From Rhodoferax sp. WC2427 (lineage in GTDB: Bacteria > Pseudomonadota > Gammaproteobacteria > Burkholderiales > Burkholderiaceae_C), in contig NZ_CP162006.1 in the NCBI RefSeq assembly GCF_040822085.1, positions 1,736,001 through 1,800,000 of the forward strand: DNA of 64,000 bases. The letters are read 5' to 3'. The notes below the pieces were generated by a model. That model was given only the letters and a program-made list of their open reading frames with translations, had not been told where the DNA came from and ran no database searches. Within the stretch, counting starts at the first letter, position 1. The number at the start of each line of letters is the position of its first letter. A program made the position numbers and the translations under genes. Below are positions 16,811 to 25,706 of this stretch, piece by piece.

Positions 16811-18721
16811 TTACAAAAGGTTTGAGCTGGTGCGGACCTGCTTCCATGCGGTCGCCCGGCGCGTTGCTTCTAGCAGCTGCGGTGGCGTGAGGCGCGCGGT
16901 TGATCGCTCACAGTTGGCGAGCGCAGCGTTGTCACCAGCCTGACTTGCCAGCACGAACCAGGTATGTGCCTCAATGGCATCGGCTGCCACACCTTCACCG
17001 GTGGCGTACATCAGCCCAAGCCTGGCCTGCGCCGCCGGAATACCCTGCGCAGCCGCCTTCAGAAGCCAGCCGAACGCCGTCTCAAGGCTGCGCTTTGTGC
17101 CCTGGCCAGTGGCATGGGCCACCGCCAGGTTGTACTGGGCCTCGGGGTCGCCATGCTCCGCAGCCTGCAACCAGCAGGCCAGCGCCCGTTCCGGGTTTTG
17201 GGAGCGGGCATACAACACGCCCAGTGTTGCCTGGGCTGGGACGAAGTCGAGATCGGCCGCCTTTTGGCACCACACGAAGGCCTGCCGCAGATCCTGCTTC
17301 AGTCCCTCGCCGCCGCTGGCATACATAGAACCCAGATTCCACAAGGCCTTGGCATCACCTTGTTGGGCGGCTTTCGAAAACCACACCAGTGCCTGCTGAA
17401 AGTCTTTGGGCAATCCGACACCGCTCAGGTACGCCGCACCCAGCGCCGACTGTGCCGGAGCATAGGCCTGGTCAGCCGCGCGGCGGTGCCAGTCGAATGC
17501 CGCAACGAGGTCGCGCCCGACACCCTTGCCCAAGGCGTACTGTTGGCCGAGCATGTACTGGCCTTCGGCCATGCCTAAGCCGGCGGCGCGCCGGAAGCAT
17601 TCGACCGACATTACCTCCAGCCCGTTACTGAACAGATGGCCCAACGTAAGCAGCGCCCGGGCATCATTTTGCGCGGCTGCCCGCATGTACCAGGACATGC
17701 CTAGGAAATAGTCTGAGTGCTCCGCGCCTCCCGGCTGGGCTGACGAATACAGCCGGCCCAATGCGAACTGCGCGGCGCTGTCACCGTGCTCGGCGGCTTT
17801 ACGGTACCAGTGCAAAGCTTCGTCTCGCTGACCAGCCTGTTCCAGCAGTTTGGCCAGCGCAGCCTGGGAGGGCGCATGATCCTGGCCCGCGGCGAGCGCA
17901 TACCATTCTCGCGCCCGTTCCGGATCGCATCGCACGCCCAAGCCGAGTTCGTGGATCAATCCCAGGTGGTAGCGCCCGTCGGCCTCAAAGGGGTCGGCCA
18001 CATTCAGCCAGCGCTCCTGGCCGTGATTGATGCCAGGGGCACCTGCGGGCTTACGGCCACGGCCTCGACTCTTCAAGCGGTTATCGTTGGCTTCCAGCAT
18101 GGTAAGCGCCACATGGGCTGCCGGAAAATTCTGTTCCGCGGCACGTCCGTACCAGAATGCCGCCTTGTCCAGATCCCGCCCGATACCTCGGCCTTCCGCG
18201 TACAGTCCGCCCAGCGCATACTCGGCACCGGCCAGACCCTGGTCCGCCGCCTGGCGGTACCAGTGCTGCGCCTGCGAATATTGTTGCAGAACGCCGACGC
18301 CCGCAGCAAATGCTTCGCCTAACGCTAGTTGTGCCTGCGCCACGCCAAACTCGGCGGCCTTGGCAAAACATTGCGTAGACAGCACGTCGTGATGCGCGGC
18401 ATGCAACCTGCCGAGCCGCCAGATAGCTTTCGAATGACCCTGGTCCGCTGCCTTCTGGAACCAGTGGAATGCCTGGAAATCGTCTTTCTCAACTGCGGAG
18501 CCGGCGGCGTAGCGTGTTCCCATTAAGTATTGGGCGGTGGCTAGCCCACGCTCGGCCGCCTTCCTGATCCACTGCAGCGCCTGCTCGATGTCCTGCTCCA
18601 CGCCCACGCCGTTGGCGTACATCAGACCAAGCTCGTACTGTGACTCGATGATGCCGATGCGAGCCTCTTTGAGGGTCTCTTTGAAGCTACGCCTATCGCG
18701 TGCGCTACTCGATGTGGTCAT
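16811..18721 (-). CDS. Sel1-repeat (SLR) protein
   Basis: The 636-aa protein is made almost entirely of Sel1-like repeats, about 36 residues each, with recurring motifs such as A-Q-Y-x-L-G-x-x-Y-A-x-G and A-x-x-W-x-x-K-A-A-x-Q-G. There is no signal peptide or membrane segment. Sel1/TPR-like alpha-solenoids act as protein-binding scaffolds. Lying between hlyD and the giant gene on the same strand, it may be a chaperone or scaffold that keeps the giant substrate unfolded or brings glycosyltransferases to it; this is speculation from position. The gaps on both sides (163 and 435 bp) leave room for its own promoter. Confidence 0.85.
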   Translation of the reverse strand: MTTSSSARDRRSFKETLKEARIGIIESQYELGLMYANGVGVEQDIEQALQWIRKAAERGLATAQYLMGTRYAAGSAVEKDDFQAFHWFQKAADQGHSKAIWRLGRLHAAHHDVLSTQCFAKAAEFGVAQAQLALGEAFAAGVGVLQQYSQAQHWYRQAADQGLAGAEYALGGLYAEGRGIGRDLDKAAFWYGRAAEQNFPAAHVALTMLEANDNRLKSRGRGRKPAGAPGINHGQERWLNVADPFEADGRYHLGLIHELGLGVRCDPERAREWYALAAGQDHAPSQAALAKLLEQAGQRDEALHWYRKAAEHGDSAAQFALGRLYSSAQPGGAEHSDYFLGMSWYMRAAAQNDARALLTLGHLFSNGLEVMSVECFRRAAGLGMAEGQYMLGQQYALGKGVGRDLVAAFDWHRRAADQAYAPAQSALGAAYLSGVGLPKDFQQALVWFSKAAQQGDAKALWNLGSMYASGGEGLKQDLRQAFVWCQKAADLDFVPAQATLGVLYARSQNPERALACWLQAAEHGDPEAQYNLAVAHATGQGTKRSLETAFGWLLKAAAQGIPAAQARLGLMYATGEGVAADAIEAHTWFVLASQAGDNAALANCERSTARLTPPQLLEATRRATAWKQVRTSSNLL

Positions 18722-18884
18722 TGCGGCGTTCTTAGCGTTGGGTTCTTCAGGATGTATTCAAGCGTGGAGGCGAGTAGATTTCGTAGGGAGCGGGCCGAGA
18801 TCCCATCGAGAAACGGGGCTGTACCCCAGTACGGTGACGACCGCAGATACGAGATTGGTCCGCACAGTAGAAATACTATTGCCC

Positions 18885-20282
18885 TCAGGGTTCGCGAATG
18901 GCTTCGTTCATGCCCTTCGTTAGCGGCCAGGCCAAATAGGAGATGACCGAGCGCTCGCCGACCACGATCTCGGCGGCCATCGTCATGCCGGGCAAGAGTC
19001 GCGCGCTTTCCTTCATATTCTTCAGCGGTGTCGGCTCTAGCCTGATGCGGCTCACATAAAAAGCGTCGGCGCCCGATTTCACGGCCGCATCCCGGCGGAA
19101 CGCATCCTCGCTGATGGTGCGTACGTGCGCCGACAGCGTGCCGTGGCGCTGGAACGGATAGGCGTCGAGCTTCACATGCACCGGGTCCCCGACCTTGATG
19201 TAACCCACATCGGCGGACTCGATCTGTACCTCGGCCTCGAGCACCACGTTGAGCGGCACCAGAGTAAAAAAAGTCTCAGCCTCCCGGACGATGGAGCCCG
19301 GCGATAGCTTGGCGATCTCCAACACCACTGCGTCCACCGGCGCTGACAAGGTGACCAGTTTCTGCCGGCGATCGGCCTTTTGCAGTTGTTCCTTCAGCGA
19401 GTCGCGCTCGCGCGAAACCTGCAGCATATCCTCCATGGTCTTCTGCCGCCAGCCCTTCTCGAAGGCCATTTTTTCGGCCTCGAAAGATGCTAGTTCGCGC
19501 CGTAGCTCCTGTTCGTGGTTCACTACCTGCTCCAAGTCCCGCTGGACTTCCTTGGTGCGCTGCTGCGCCTCCAGCAACTGCAGCGGTGCGCCGAACTTCT
19601 GGGCCACCATCTTTTCCTGCATGGCCTCTATTTCCTTCAATGAGCGCAGTCGCGAATCCACGAACTGTTGGTCGCGCCGGTTGGTCGACAGCGCAGCCCG
19701 CAGCTTGGCGACGTTTTCGGTCAGTTTCAATTGCTGCGCGCGGTAGTTGGCCTTGCGCTCGTTGAGCAGGCTAGCCTGCAGGAGGCCATCCACATCGGTG
19801 GCGACTTTTTGCTGGCTGTTGTCACCGGCCAGTTCTAGTGCCAGGCCGTCGATCTGGGTCTCCAGGCTGGCTAGACGCTGGCGCAACTGCGACTCGTCGG
19901 CTTGGACGAAGGTTGCGTCCAGCGAGGCCAGACGCTCGCCCCGCTTTACGATCTGGCCGATGCGCACGTCCACGCTCTGCACCACCGCTGTCTCCAGCGG
20001 CTGAACTACCACGTTGGGCAAAGGATTCACTAATCGACCCTGGGCGATGACCACTTGGTCAACCTTTGACACGCTGGCCCAAACAACGAAGGCGATGAAT
20101 CCAAGAACCAGCACGTGCAGTGTGACCTGGGCGAACTTCGGCACCGGGCTGCGCTCGATCTCATCGGCATCTGGCAGGTATTCGACGATGGTGCGGCCGG
20201 GCGGGGAGACTCCCTTTCCCCAAGGCAGCCATCGTTTAGAACCCTTGGTCGGCTTCATAGGTGGCTTGTTTGCTGATTCCAT
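18885..20282 (-). CDS. HlyD-family type I secretion periplasmic adaptor
   Basis: The protein (465 aa from the ATG at 20282; a TTG at 20303 would add seven residues) has one transmembrane helix at about residues 49-70. A short lipoyl-like strand region follows, then a long coiled coil (about 130-290) and the C-terminal beta-barrel with the HlyD signature-like segment GMTMAAEIVVGERSVISYL near the end. Family members bridge the inner-membrane ABC exporter and the TolC channel. Its start overlaps the end of the ABC exporter gene by 28 bp, so they are translationally coupled. It fits a complete type I machine with the gene at 1901. Confidence 0.9.
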   Translation of the reverse strand: MESANKPPMKPTKGSKRWLPWGKGVSPPGRTIVEYLPDADEIERSPVPKFAQVTLHVLVLGFIAFVVWASVSKVDQVVIAQGRLVNPLPNVVVQPLETAVVQSVDVRIGQIVKRGERLASLDATFVQADESQLRQRLASLETQIDGLALELAGDNSQQKVATDVDGLLQASLLNERKANYRAQQLKLTENVAKLRAALSTNRRDQQFVDSRLRSLKEIEAMQEKMVAQKFGAPLQLLEAQQRTKEVQRDLEQVVNHEQELRRELASFEAEKMAFEKGWRQKTMEDMLQVSRERDSLKEQLQKADRRQKLVTLSAPVDAVVLEIAKLSPGSIVREAETFFTLVPLNVVLEAEVQIESADVGYIKVGDPVHVKLDAYPFQRHGTLSAHVRTISEDAFRRDAAVKSGADAFYVSRIRLEPTPLKNMKESARLLPGMTMAAEIVVGERSVISYLAWPLTKGMNEAIREP

Positions 20283-22399
20283 AATTGTTGGTAGGTTTCG
20301 CAACGCGTGAGCAGTTCGGAATGGGTTCCGCTGTCGACCAGCCGACCCTGCTGCATTACCAGGATGGCATTGGCGTTAACCAGGGTCGAAAGGCGATGCG
20401 AGATCATCACCACCGTGCGGCCAACGGCGATCCGCGACAGGTTGCGAATGAAGATGGCCTCGCTCTCGGGGTCGAGCGCGCTGGCGGCCTCGTCCAGCAC
20501 CAGGATGCGCGGCTTGGTCAGCAGCGAACGCGAGATCGACAGGCGCTGCTTCTGCCCGCCTGAAAGGTTGGATGCATTTTCCTCCAACATGGTGTTGTAG
20601 CCCTGCGGGAGGCGTTCGATGAATTCGGCCGCGCCGGCAGCCTCGGCCGCCGCGACGATCTCCTCGAAATTGGCCTCGGGTCGGGCTGCCGAAATGTTCT
20701 CTCGAACCGTTCCTCGAAATAAGAAGTTCTCTTGCAGCACCACGCCGATCTGCCGGCGTAGGTGGGCCAGCTCGATCTCGCGTGCATCGGTGCGGTCAAA
20801 GCGAACGATGCCCTCCTGGACGCCGTACAAACCCTGGATCAGCTTGGTCAGCGTGGTTTTGCCCGAGCCGCTACGGCCGACGATGCCTACCACGGTGCCC
20901 GCCTTGATGGTGAAGCTGGCGCGGTCCAACGCGGCATTGCTGGAGCCCGGATATCGGAAGGTTACCTCATCGAACGATATCTCGCCGGCAAGCTCAGGCC
21001 GCAGACCACCCGCGCCGACGCGGCCTTCGGAGGGCCGGTTCATTACCTCGCCGAGCATACGCACTGAAAGGGCCGTTTCCTGGTACTCGTTTACCAAGCC
21101 GACGATGGCAATCAGCGGCGCCACCACCCGCCCCGAAAGCATCTGGAATCCGATCAGCGCACCCACGGTCAAGGTCTGGTCAAACACGTCCTGCGCACCG
21201 ACGACGATGATGACCACCGGCAGCAGCTTGCCAAGAAGGTCCGTGATGGCACCGCCTGTGATCGCGATCTTGCCTACCCTGAAGTGCATGTTGATGGACT
21301 GGGCTGAGCGCTGGTCCCACAGGCGGCGCTGCGCTGGCTCGATGGCCAGGGCCTTAACCGTGCGCATGCCGTGGATGGTCTCGACCATCATCGACTGGCG
21401 CTCGCCTTCGGCGTTGTACAGGTCACGCAGTCGGCGGTTGAAACTCGGCACCATGGCCGCCACCACACCACAGATCAGACAGGTGAACGCCAGAGTGATC
21501 AGTGCCAGCTTGGCCGAGTAAGCGAACAGGATCGGCAGAAACAGGAACAGCGAGGTCGCATCGAGCACAGAGAAAAACATGCGCCCTGTCAGGAAGGCGC
21601 GGATCTTCTCAACCTGCTGCATGTGGCGGGTGATGACACCGGCGGTAGTGGTCTCGAAATAGTCAATGGGCAATGACAGCAGGTGTGCAAATGTTCGTCG
21701 GGTCAACCGCATGTCAATCTTGTTACTGGCCGACAGCGTGAGTATCTGCCGCAGGAAGCCGAACAGTGCGTCGAGCACCAGCGCCATCACGATGCCGACA
21801 CCCAGTACCCATAAAGTGGAAATGCTCTGGTGCACCAGCACCTTGTCGATCACCAACTGGAAAAAAATCGGTGAGGCCAGCGCCAGCACGTGCATAGCCA
21901 GCGCGGCGATGGCAATATCGCGAAGTGCCGCCTTCTGCTTCATTATTTCGGGGATGAACCAGCGAAAGCCAAATTTCCGGTCTGGTTCGGGCAGGTTGTT
22001 CTGTCGTTTCAGTAAGTAGACATCGCCCTTCCACATCAGACAGAACTTTTCTTGTTCGATTTGCAGCACGTCGGTGGGCCGGTCGGCAAGCGGATTCAGG
22101 ATGGCCACCTGGCTGATGCCGTTCATGTGTGCGCTGACCACGATGACCGAGGTGTTGTCGGCCAGCCGCGCGATCAGCGGAAAAACCCCACCTTGGGCCT
22201 GCAGGTTGACCCATGAAAGTTTGTCGGCCTTGGCCTTAAGGCCAATGTCAGACGCGATGCGCAGCACCGTCGCTGGCGGCGGCTCAACAGCTGCCAACGC
22301 ATAGTCCTCTATCAGTCGCTCAGGATTGATCGGCAGGCCATGATGCTGGGCTATCGCGGCTAAACATTGAATGGTGGAATGCGGGAATCGATCTGTCAT
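20255..22399 (-). CDS. Type I secretion ABC exporter (HlyB type, degenerate C39-like domain)
   Basis: Using the ATG at 22399 (MTDRFPHST) gives 714 aa, the normal HlyB length; the frame stays open upstream to 22603. Residues 1-120 form a C39 peptidase-like domain. The position of the catalytic Cys appears to be Ser (in HSTIQCL) and the usual His is missing, so it should bind but not cleave substrate, as in HlyB. Five or six transmembrane helices follow, then the ATPase: Walker A GRSGSGKTT (about 510), LSGGQKQRLS (about 611), Walker B ILVLDEAASALD (about 631) and H-loop (about 665). It is the first gene of the minus-strand run hlyB-hlyD-Sel1-giant. A non-cleaving exporter agrees with a C-terminal secretion signal. 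Confidence 0.92.
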   Translation of the reverse strand: MTDRFPHSTIQCLAAIAQHHGLPINPERLIEDYALAAVEPPPATVLRIASDIGLKAKADKLSWVNLQAQGGVFPLIARLADNTSVIVVSAHMNGISQVAILNPLADRPTDVLQIEQEKFCLMWKGDVYLLKRQNNLPEPDRKFGFRWFIPEIMKQKAALRDIAIAALAMHVLALASPIFFQLVIDKVLVHQSISTLWVLGVGIVMALVLDALFGFLRQILTLSASNKIDMRLTRRTFAHLLSLPIDYFETTTAGVITRHMQQVEKIRAFLTGRMFFSVLDATSLFLFLPILFAYSAKLALITLAFTCLICGVVAAMVPSFNRRLRDLYNAEGERQSMMVETIHGMRTVKALAIEPAQRRLWDQRSAQSINMHFRVGKIAITGGAITDLLGKLLPVVIIVVGAQDVFDQTLTVGALIGFQMLSGRVVAPLIAIVGLVNEYQETALSVRMLGEVMNRPSEGRVGAGGLRPELAGEISFDEVTFRYPGSSNAALDRASFTIKAGTVVGIVGRSGSGKTTLTKLIQGLYGVQEGIVRFDRTDAREIELAHLRRQIGVVLQENFLFRGTVRENISAARPEANFEEIVAAAEAAGAAEFIERLPQGYNTMLEENASNLSGGQKQRLSISRSLLTKPRILVLDEAASALDPESEAIFIRNLSRIAVGRTVVMISHRLSTLVNANAILVMQQGRLVDSGTHSELLTRCETYQQLWNQQTSHL

Positions 22400-22597
22400 G
22401 GTCAATTCCAAATGGAATAGCCTGCATTTCATCATGTGAGCGACGGCCTGATCGGTTGATGAAGACCGGATTACCGAGTCACTTCTCGGGCGATTTTCGC
22501 CAAGGGCCCTAAGGTGCAGCGCTTCGAGCGCGGTTTGCAAGGAATGCTTTGCAGATCCATCGAGATACGTAATATTGTCTAAGCGTGCGACCGCACC

Positions 22598-23173
22598 TTG
22601 CACCAGATGGGCGCTGCGGAGATGTACAGGGCGGACCCGAGTCCAGTCGATGGTGGAGCAGACCGGGTCGTCGAGACCGAAAGGTGGACCACCACGGTAT
22701 CTCGAACAATGCAGGCCCGTACCCGTGACTGGGAAACCGAACGGCGTGCGAACGGGGCGGCTGGGTATTTCCGCACGCTATCGCTACCCGCATTCAAGGC
22801 ATCGGCCGAACGCGACCAGGAAATCCTTGGCATCGCGCCTTTGCCAGGCACTGCCGTCACCGATTTCAACCGGCGACTCGCTGTTCTGCTGGCTGCCGAC
22901 CCGCCAGACTTGGAGAGCGATGACCGCAAGTGGGTCTGCCTGGACGTTGCTCTCACCTTGTTCGCCGAGTTGGTCAAAGGTGCCGACACTCTTGGCGTGG
23001 TGCCGCTAGACAGATCGATTACATACGAAAGGTCAAGGGAGGGCGGTTTCGTTCAGGTCGGCCTTCGGGCCGCTGCGACAGAGCGGTGGAGTGCAGACGG
23101 GACCTTTGCGCTGTATTTGGGTAAGTTGCCTCCACGCTGCCACAAACAAAAAAGCCTGCTACGAATTAAGTAG
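22598..23173 (+). CDS. Hypothetical protein (uncertain gene)
   Basis: An open frame of up to 191 codons, with possible ATG starts at 22598, 22622 and 22709. The part after residue 40 looks protein-like, with alternating hydrophobic and charged residues and no repeats, but I recognise no family. It is divergent from hlyB. A point against it is that its last codons and stop run into the hairpin that terminates tRNA-Lys. No clear ribosome site is visible. It could be a remnant gene at the island edge. Confidence 0.35.
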   Translation: MHQMGAAEMYRADPSPVDGGADRVVETERWTTTVSRTMQARTRDWETERRANGAAGYFRTLSLPAFKASAERDQEILGIAPLPGTAVTDFNRRLAVLLAADPPDLESDDRKWVCLDVALTLFAELVKGADTLGVVPLDRSITYERSREGGFVQVGLRAAATERWSADGTFALYLGKLPPRCHKQKSLLRIK

Positions 23174-23180
23174 CAGGCTT
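23152..23180 (-). terminator. Rho-independent terminator of tRNA-Lys
   Basis: A perfect 11-bp inverted repeat (AAGCCTGCTAC, loop of 7, GTAGCAGGCTT) is followed on the minus strand by a T-rich run (complement of 23143-23153). It begins 25 bp after the tRNA 3' end, so it ends the tRNA transcript. Confidence 0.85.
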
Positions 23181-23204
23181 CTGTGTGCCCATAAGGCTTA
23201 AAAG

Positions 23205-23280
23205 TGGTGGGTCCTGACAGATTCGAACTGTCGACCTACGGATTAAGAGTCCGCTGCTCTACCAACTGAGCTAAGAACCC
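23205..23280 (-). tRNA. tRNA-Lys (anticodon CUU)
   Basis: The 76-nt minus-strand sequence folds as a cloverleaf. The acceptor 5' end is GGGTTCT, the D-loop contains AGCTCAGTTGGTAGAGC, the anticodon loop is CTCTTAA (anticodon CTT) on a GCGGA/TCCGT stem, and the T-arm has GTTCGAATC. The 3' CCA is encoded. CUU reads the AAG lysine codon. It sits next to the right end of the type I secretion island; tRNA 3' ends are frequent integration sites, but I saw no second copy of the 3' end at the left edge. Confidence 0.95.
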
Positions 23281-23585
23281 ACTTTTAAACTGGTGCCGGT
23301 TCAGTAGATAAATCCACTGTGGCAAGCCCGCTATTATGCACTAAATCACGGCGTTTTAAGAGGCTCGATCTGGCTTTGGCGAATAAGTGGATAGAAATTT
23401 GGTTGCTACTCTCATTTTTATAGCTTGTTATGCTTTTGGAATAAGCGCTGGAGGCCATTTTCATTAAAATTTCTCTCAACCAAGGAAAGTCTGGCGCTTT
23501 GGGCCTGGGCGGTGCTTGCGCCACAATGCGTTGACAGTGTGGGCCCAGCGTGGGCGCACGGGGTCGTGGACCACAGAGGGGCGCT
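23281..23585. other. Intergenic region between tRNA-Lys and the sugar kinase, with a dispersed repeat
   Basis: This 305-bp gap holds the tRNA promoter (not clearly identified) and, at about 23421-23467, a copy of the dispersed palindromic repeat family with the tell-tale AATAAGCGCTGGAGGCC core. A GAGGGG ribosome site for the kinase lies at its right end. No gene is seen. Confidence 0.6.
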
Positions 23586-24533
23586 ATGGGTGAGATTTGG
23601 GGAGTGCACAGTCGCGCGGATGCGCCGGGATGGGTGCCGCGGATCAGTACGGTCGGGCATGCGGCGCTGGACCATTGTTTTGACATTGCGGCGTTTCCGC
23701 ACCAGCCGACTAAAACCCCGGCCCAGCAGTACCGCATGGTGTCGGGTGGCATGGCGGCCAATGCCGCCATTGCGGCGACCCGGTTGGGCGCGCGCGTGGG
23801 GCTGTTCGGGGCGGTGGGCGATGACGAGGCCGGGCAGTTTCTGGCGCGGCGGGTGCAGGGCCTGGGCGTGGACTGTGCCGGCTTGCAGCGGGTGCCGGGG
23901 GCGACCTCGTCGATCTCGGCGGTGGTGATCGATGCGCACGGCGAGCGGCAGATCTTCAACTGCCGGGGCGATGCGCTGCGCAAGGCGCTGCCCATGGACG
24001 TGTCGGGCCTGCAGGGGTCGGACGTGGTGATGGTCGACCCGCGCTGGATGGCCGGTGCCCTGGCGGCCCTGCACTGGACGCGCGCCGCGGGAGTGCTGAG
24101 CGTGCTCGACGGCGACCTGTCGCCCCAGGAAGATTTGCAAACCCTCAGCGCGCTGGCCGACTGGTCGGTATTTTCCGAGTCGGGCCTGGCGGCGTTCGCT
24201 CCGGGCGTGCCGATTGTGTCGGCACTGCAAGCCGGGCTGGATGCCGGAACCCAGGTGGCGGTGGTCACCCTGGGCCCGCGCGGCGTGCGCTGGATGCGGC
24301 GCGGTGGCCCACTGCACAGCATTGATGCCTTTGCGGTGAAGGCGGTGGACACCAATGGTGCGGGCGATGTCTTCCACGCGGCACTGGCCGTGGCCTTGGC
24401 GCAAGGGCAGGGCGACCGCGACGCGATCCGCTTTGCCGCCGCTGCCGCGGCACTGAAATGCCTGCGCACCGGCGGCGTGGGCAACGGGCCTGACCGCCAG
24501 GAGCTGGACCAGTTTCTGGCCGCAAACAGTTGA
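23586..24533 (+). CDS. PfkB-family carbohydrate kinase
   Basis: Starting at the ATG at 23586, which has a strong GAGGGG ribosome site, gives 315 aa, normal for ribokinase-like enzymes. It contains the N-terminal SGGMAANAAIAATRLG glycine-rich segment and, near the C-terminus, the catalytic signature VDTNGAGDVFHAAL, with Asp as base and GAGD forming the anion hole. PfkB kinases phosphorylate sugars or nucleosides with ATP; the substrate cannot be told from sequence. Its stop overlaps the nudB start, so the two are coupled. A frame further upstream (to 23550) lacks a ribosome site. Confidence 0.88.
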   Translation: MGEIWGVHSRADAPGWVPRISTVGHAALDHCFDIAAFPHQPTKTPAQQYRMVSGGMAANAAIAATRLGARVGLFGAVGDDEAGQFLARRVQGLGVDCAGLQRVPGATSSISAVVIDAHGERQIFNCRGDALRKALPMDVSGLQGSDVVMVDPRWMAGALAALHWTRAAGVLSVLDGDLSPQEDLQTLSALADWSVFSESGLAAFAPGVPIVSALQAGLDAGTQVAVVTLGPRGVRWMRRGGPLHSIDAFAVKAVDTNGAGDVFHAALAVALAQGQGDRDAIRFAAAAAALKCLRTGGVGNGPDRQELDQFLAANS

Positions 24534-24976
24534 GCCAGTTCAAAATCCCCGAGTCGGTGCTGGTGGTGATTCACACCGCCGCGCTGGACGTGCTGCTGAT
24601 CCGCCGCGCCGATGCCGAAGACTTTTGGCAGTCCGTCACCGGCAGCAAGGACACGCCCGACGAGGATTTGCGCGACACCGCCGTGCGCGAGGTGGCCGAA
24701 GAAACCGGCATCCAGTCCCTGCCCGGCCAGTTGCGCGACTGGCACCTGGACAATATCTACACCATCTACCCCCAGTGGCTGCACCGCTACGCACCCGGCG
24801 TGCGGCACAACCGTGAGCACTTGTTCAGCCTGCAGGTGCCCGACGGCACGCCGGTGGTGCTAAGCCCACGCGAGCATACGGCCTACCAATGGTTGCCGTA
24901 CCATGCGGCTGCACGTGCCTGTTTTTCACCCTCTAACGCCGAGGCCATTCTGATGCTTCCTCGCTTTTGCCCATGA
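24530..24976 (+). CDS. nudB: Dihydroneopterin triphosphate diphosphatase (Nudix)
   Basis: The 148-aa protein is of typical NudB length and starts SQFKIPESVLVVIH, close to the family N-terminus. The Nudix box covers about residues 41-63, GSKDTPDEDLRDTAVREVAEETGI, with its REVAEE core. NudB removes pyrophosphate from dihydroneopterin triphosphate in folate synthesis. The only sensible start is TTG at 24530, overlapping the kinase stop (TTGA), which implies coupled translation. Its own stop overlaps the next ATG (ATGA). Confidence 0.85.
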   Translation: MSQFKIPESVLVVIHTAALDVLLIRRADAEDFWQSVTGSKDTPDEDLRDTAVREVAEETGIQSLPGQLRDWHLDNIYTIYPQWLHRYAPGVRHNREHLFSLQVPDGTPVVLSPREHTAYQWLPYHAAARACFSPSNAEAILMLPRFCP

Positions 24977-25701
24977 CAATCCTTCGGGTGGCCACCTACA
25001 ACATCCACAAAGGCGTGCAGGGCCTGGGGCCGACCCGGCGGCTGGAGATCCACAACCTGGGCCACGCCGTGGAGCAGCTGGATGCCGACATCATTTGTCT
25101 GCAAGAGGTGCGCAAGCTCAACCGCAGCGAACAAAAATACTTTACCCACTGGCCCGATCTGCCGCAGGCCGACTACCTGGCGCCCGAGGGCTTTGAAGCG
25201 GTGTACCAGACCAATGCCGTCACCCGCCACGGCGAGCATGGCAACGCCTTGCTGTCGCGCTGGCCGGTGGTGTGGCACAAGCACGAGGACATGTCGGACC
25301 ACCGCTTCGAGCAGCGTGGCCTGCTGCACGTGCATGTGGAGGCGCACGGCGTGCCCATCCATGTGATCGTGGTGCACCTGGGGCTGATTCCGGCCAGCCG
25401 GGCACGCCAGGTGCAGCAGCTTGCCGCCTACATCGCCCGCGACGTGCCGCCCGATGCGCCCTTGATCGTGGCAGGCGACTTCAACGACTGGGGCAGCCAG
25501 ATGCGCCATGCGTTGAACCGCATCCACATGTACGCGTTCGACAAGCCCGGCGTGCGCACCTACCCCTCGCGCCTGCCGCTGGCGCAGCTGGACTACGTGT
25601 ACGCCCGGGGCATGAAACCGGTGGGGCTCGAGGTGCCACGCGGGCGCATCTGGTGGCGCATGTCGGACCACCTGCCGCTGCTGGCAGAGTTCGACATTTG
25701 A
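24973..25701 (+). CDS. Endonuclease/exonuclease/phosphatase (EEP) family protein
   Basis: The start is the ATG at 24973 in an ATGA overlap with nudB; the product is 242 aa. EEP motifs are all present: ATYNIHKG near the start, DIICLQEVR with the metal-binding Glu, VVHLGL, GDFNDWG and the C-terminal SDHLPLLAEF with the catalytic Asp-His. The fold is that of metal-dependent phosphodiesterases (nucleases, lipid phosphatases). Being locked between nudB and a cardiolipin synthase suggests a possible role in phospholipid turnover, but its substrate is unknown. It has no signal peptide. Confidence 0.88.
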   Translation: MTILRVATYNIHKGVQGLGPTRRLEIHNLGHAVEQLDADIICLQEVRKLNRSEQKYFTHWPDLPQADYLAPEGFEAVYQTNAVTRHGEHGNALLSRWPVVWHKHEDMSDHRFEQRGLLHVHVEAHGVPIHVIVVHLGLIPASRARQVQQLAAYIARDVPPDAPLIVAGDFNDWGSQMRHALNRIHMYAFDKPGVRTYPSRLPLAQLDYVYARGMKPVGLEVPRGRIWWRMSDHLPLLAEFDI

Positions 25702-25706
25702 GCCGC

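Noticed and set aside
16439..16890. Two short plus-strand frames in the AT-rich region
   Set aside because: They have no ribosome site or recognisable protein and overlap the Sel1 gene end. The composition suggests regulatory DNA.
23285..24820. 511-codon minus-strand frame opposite the sugar kinase and nudB
   Set aside because: Both plus-strand proteins carry complete family motifs; the antisense product is low-complexity.
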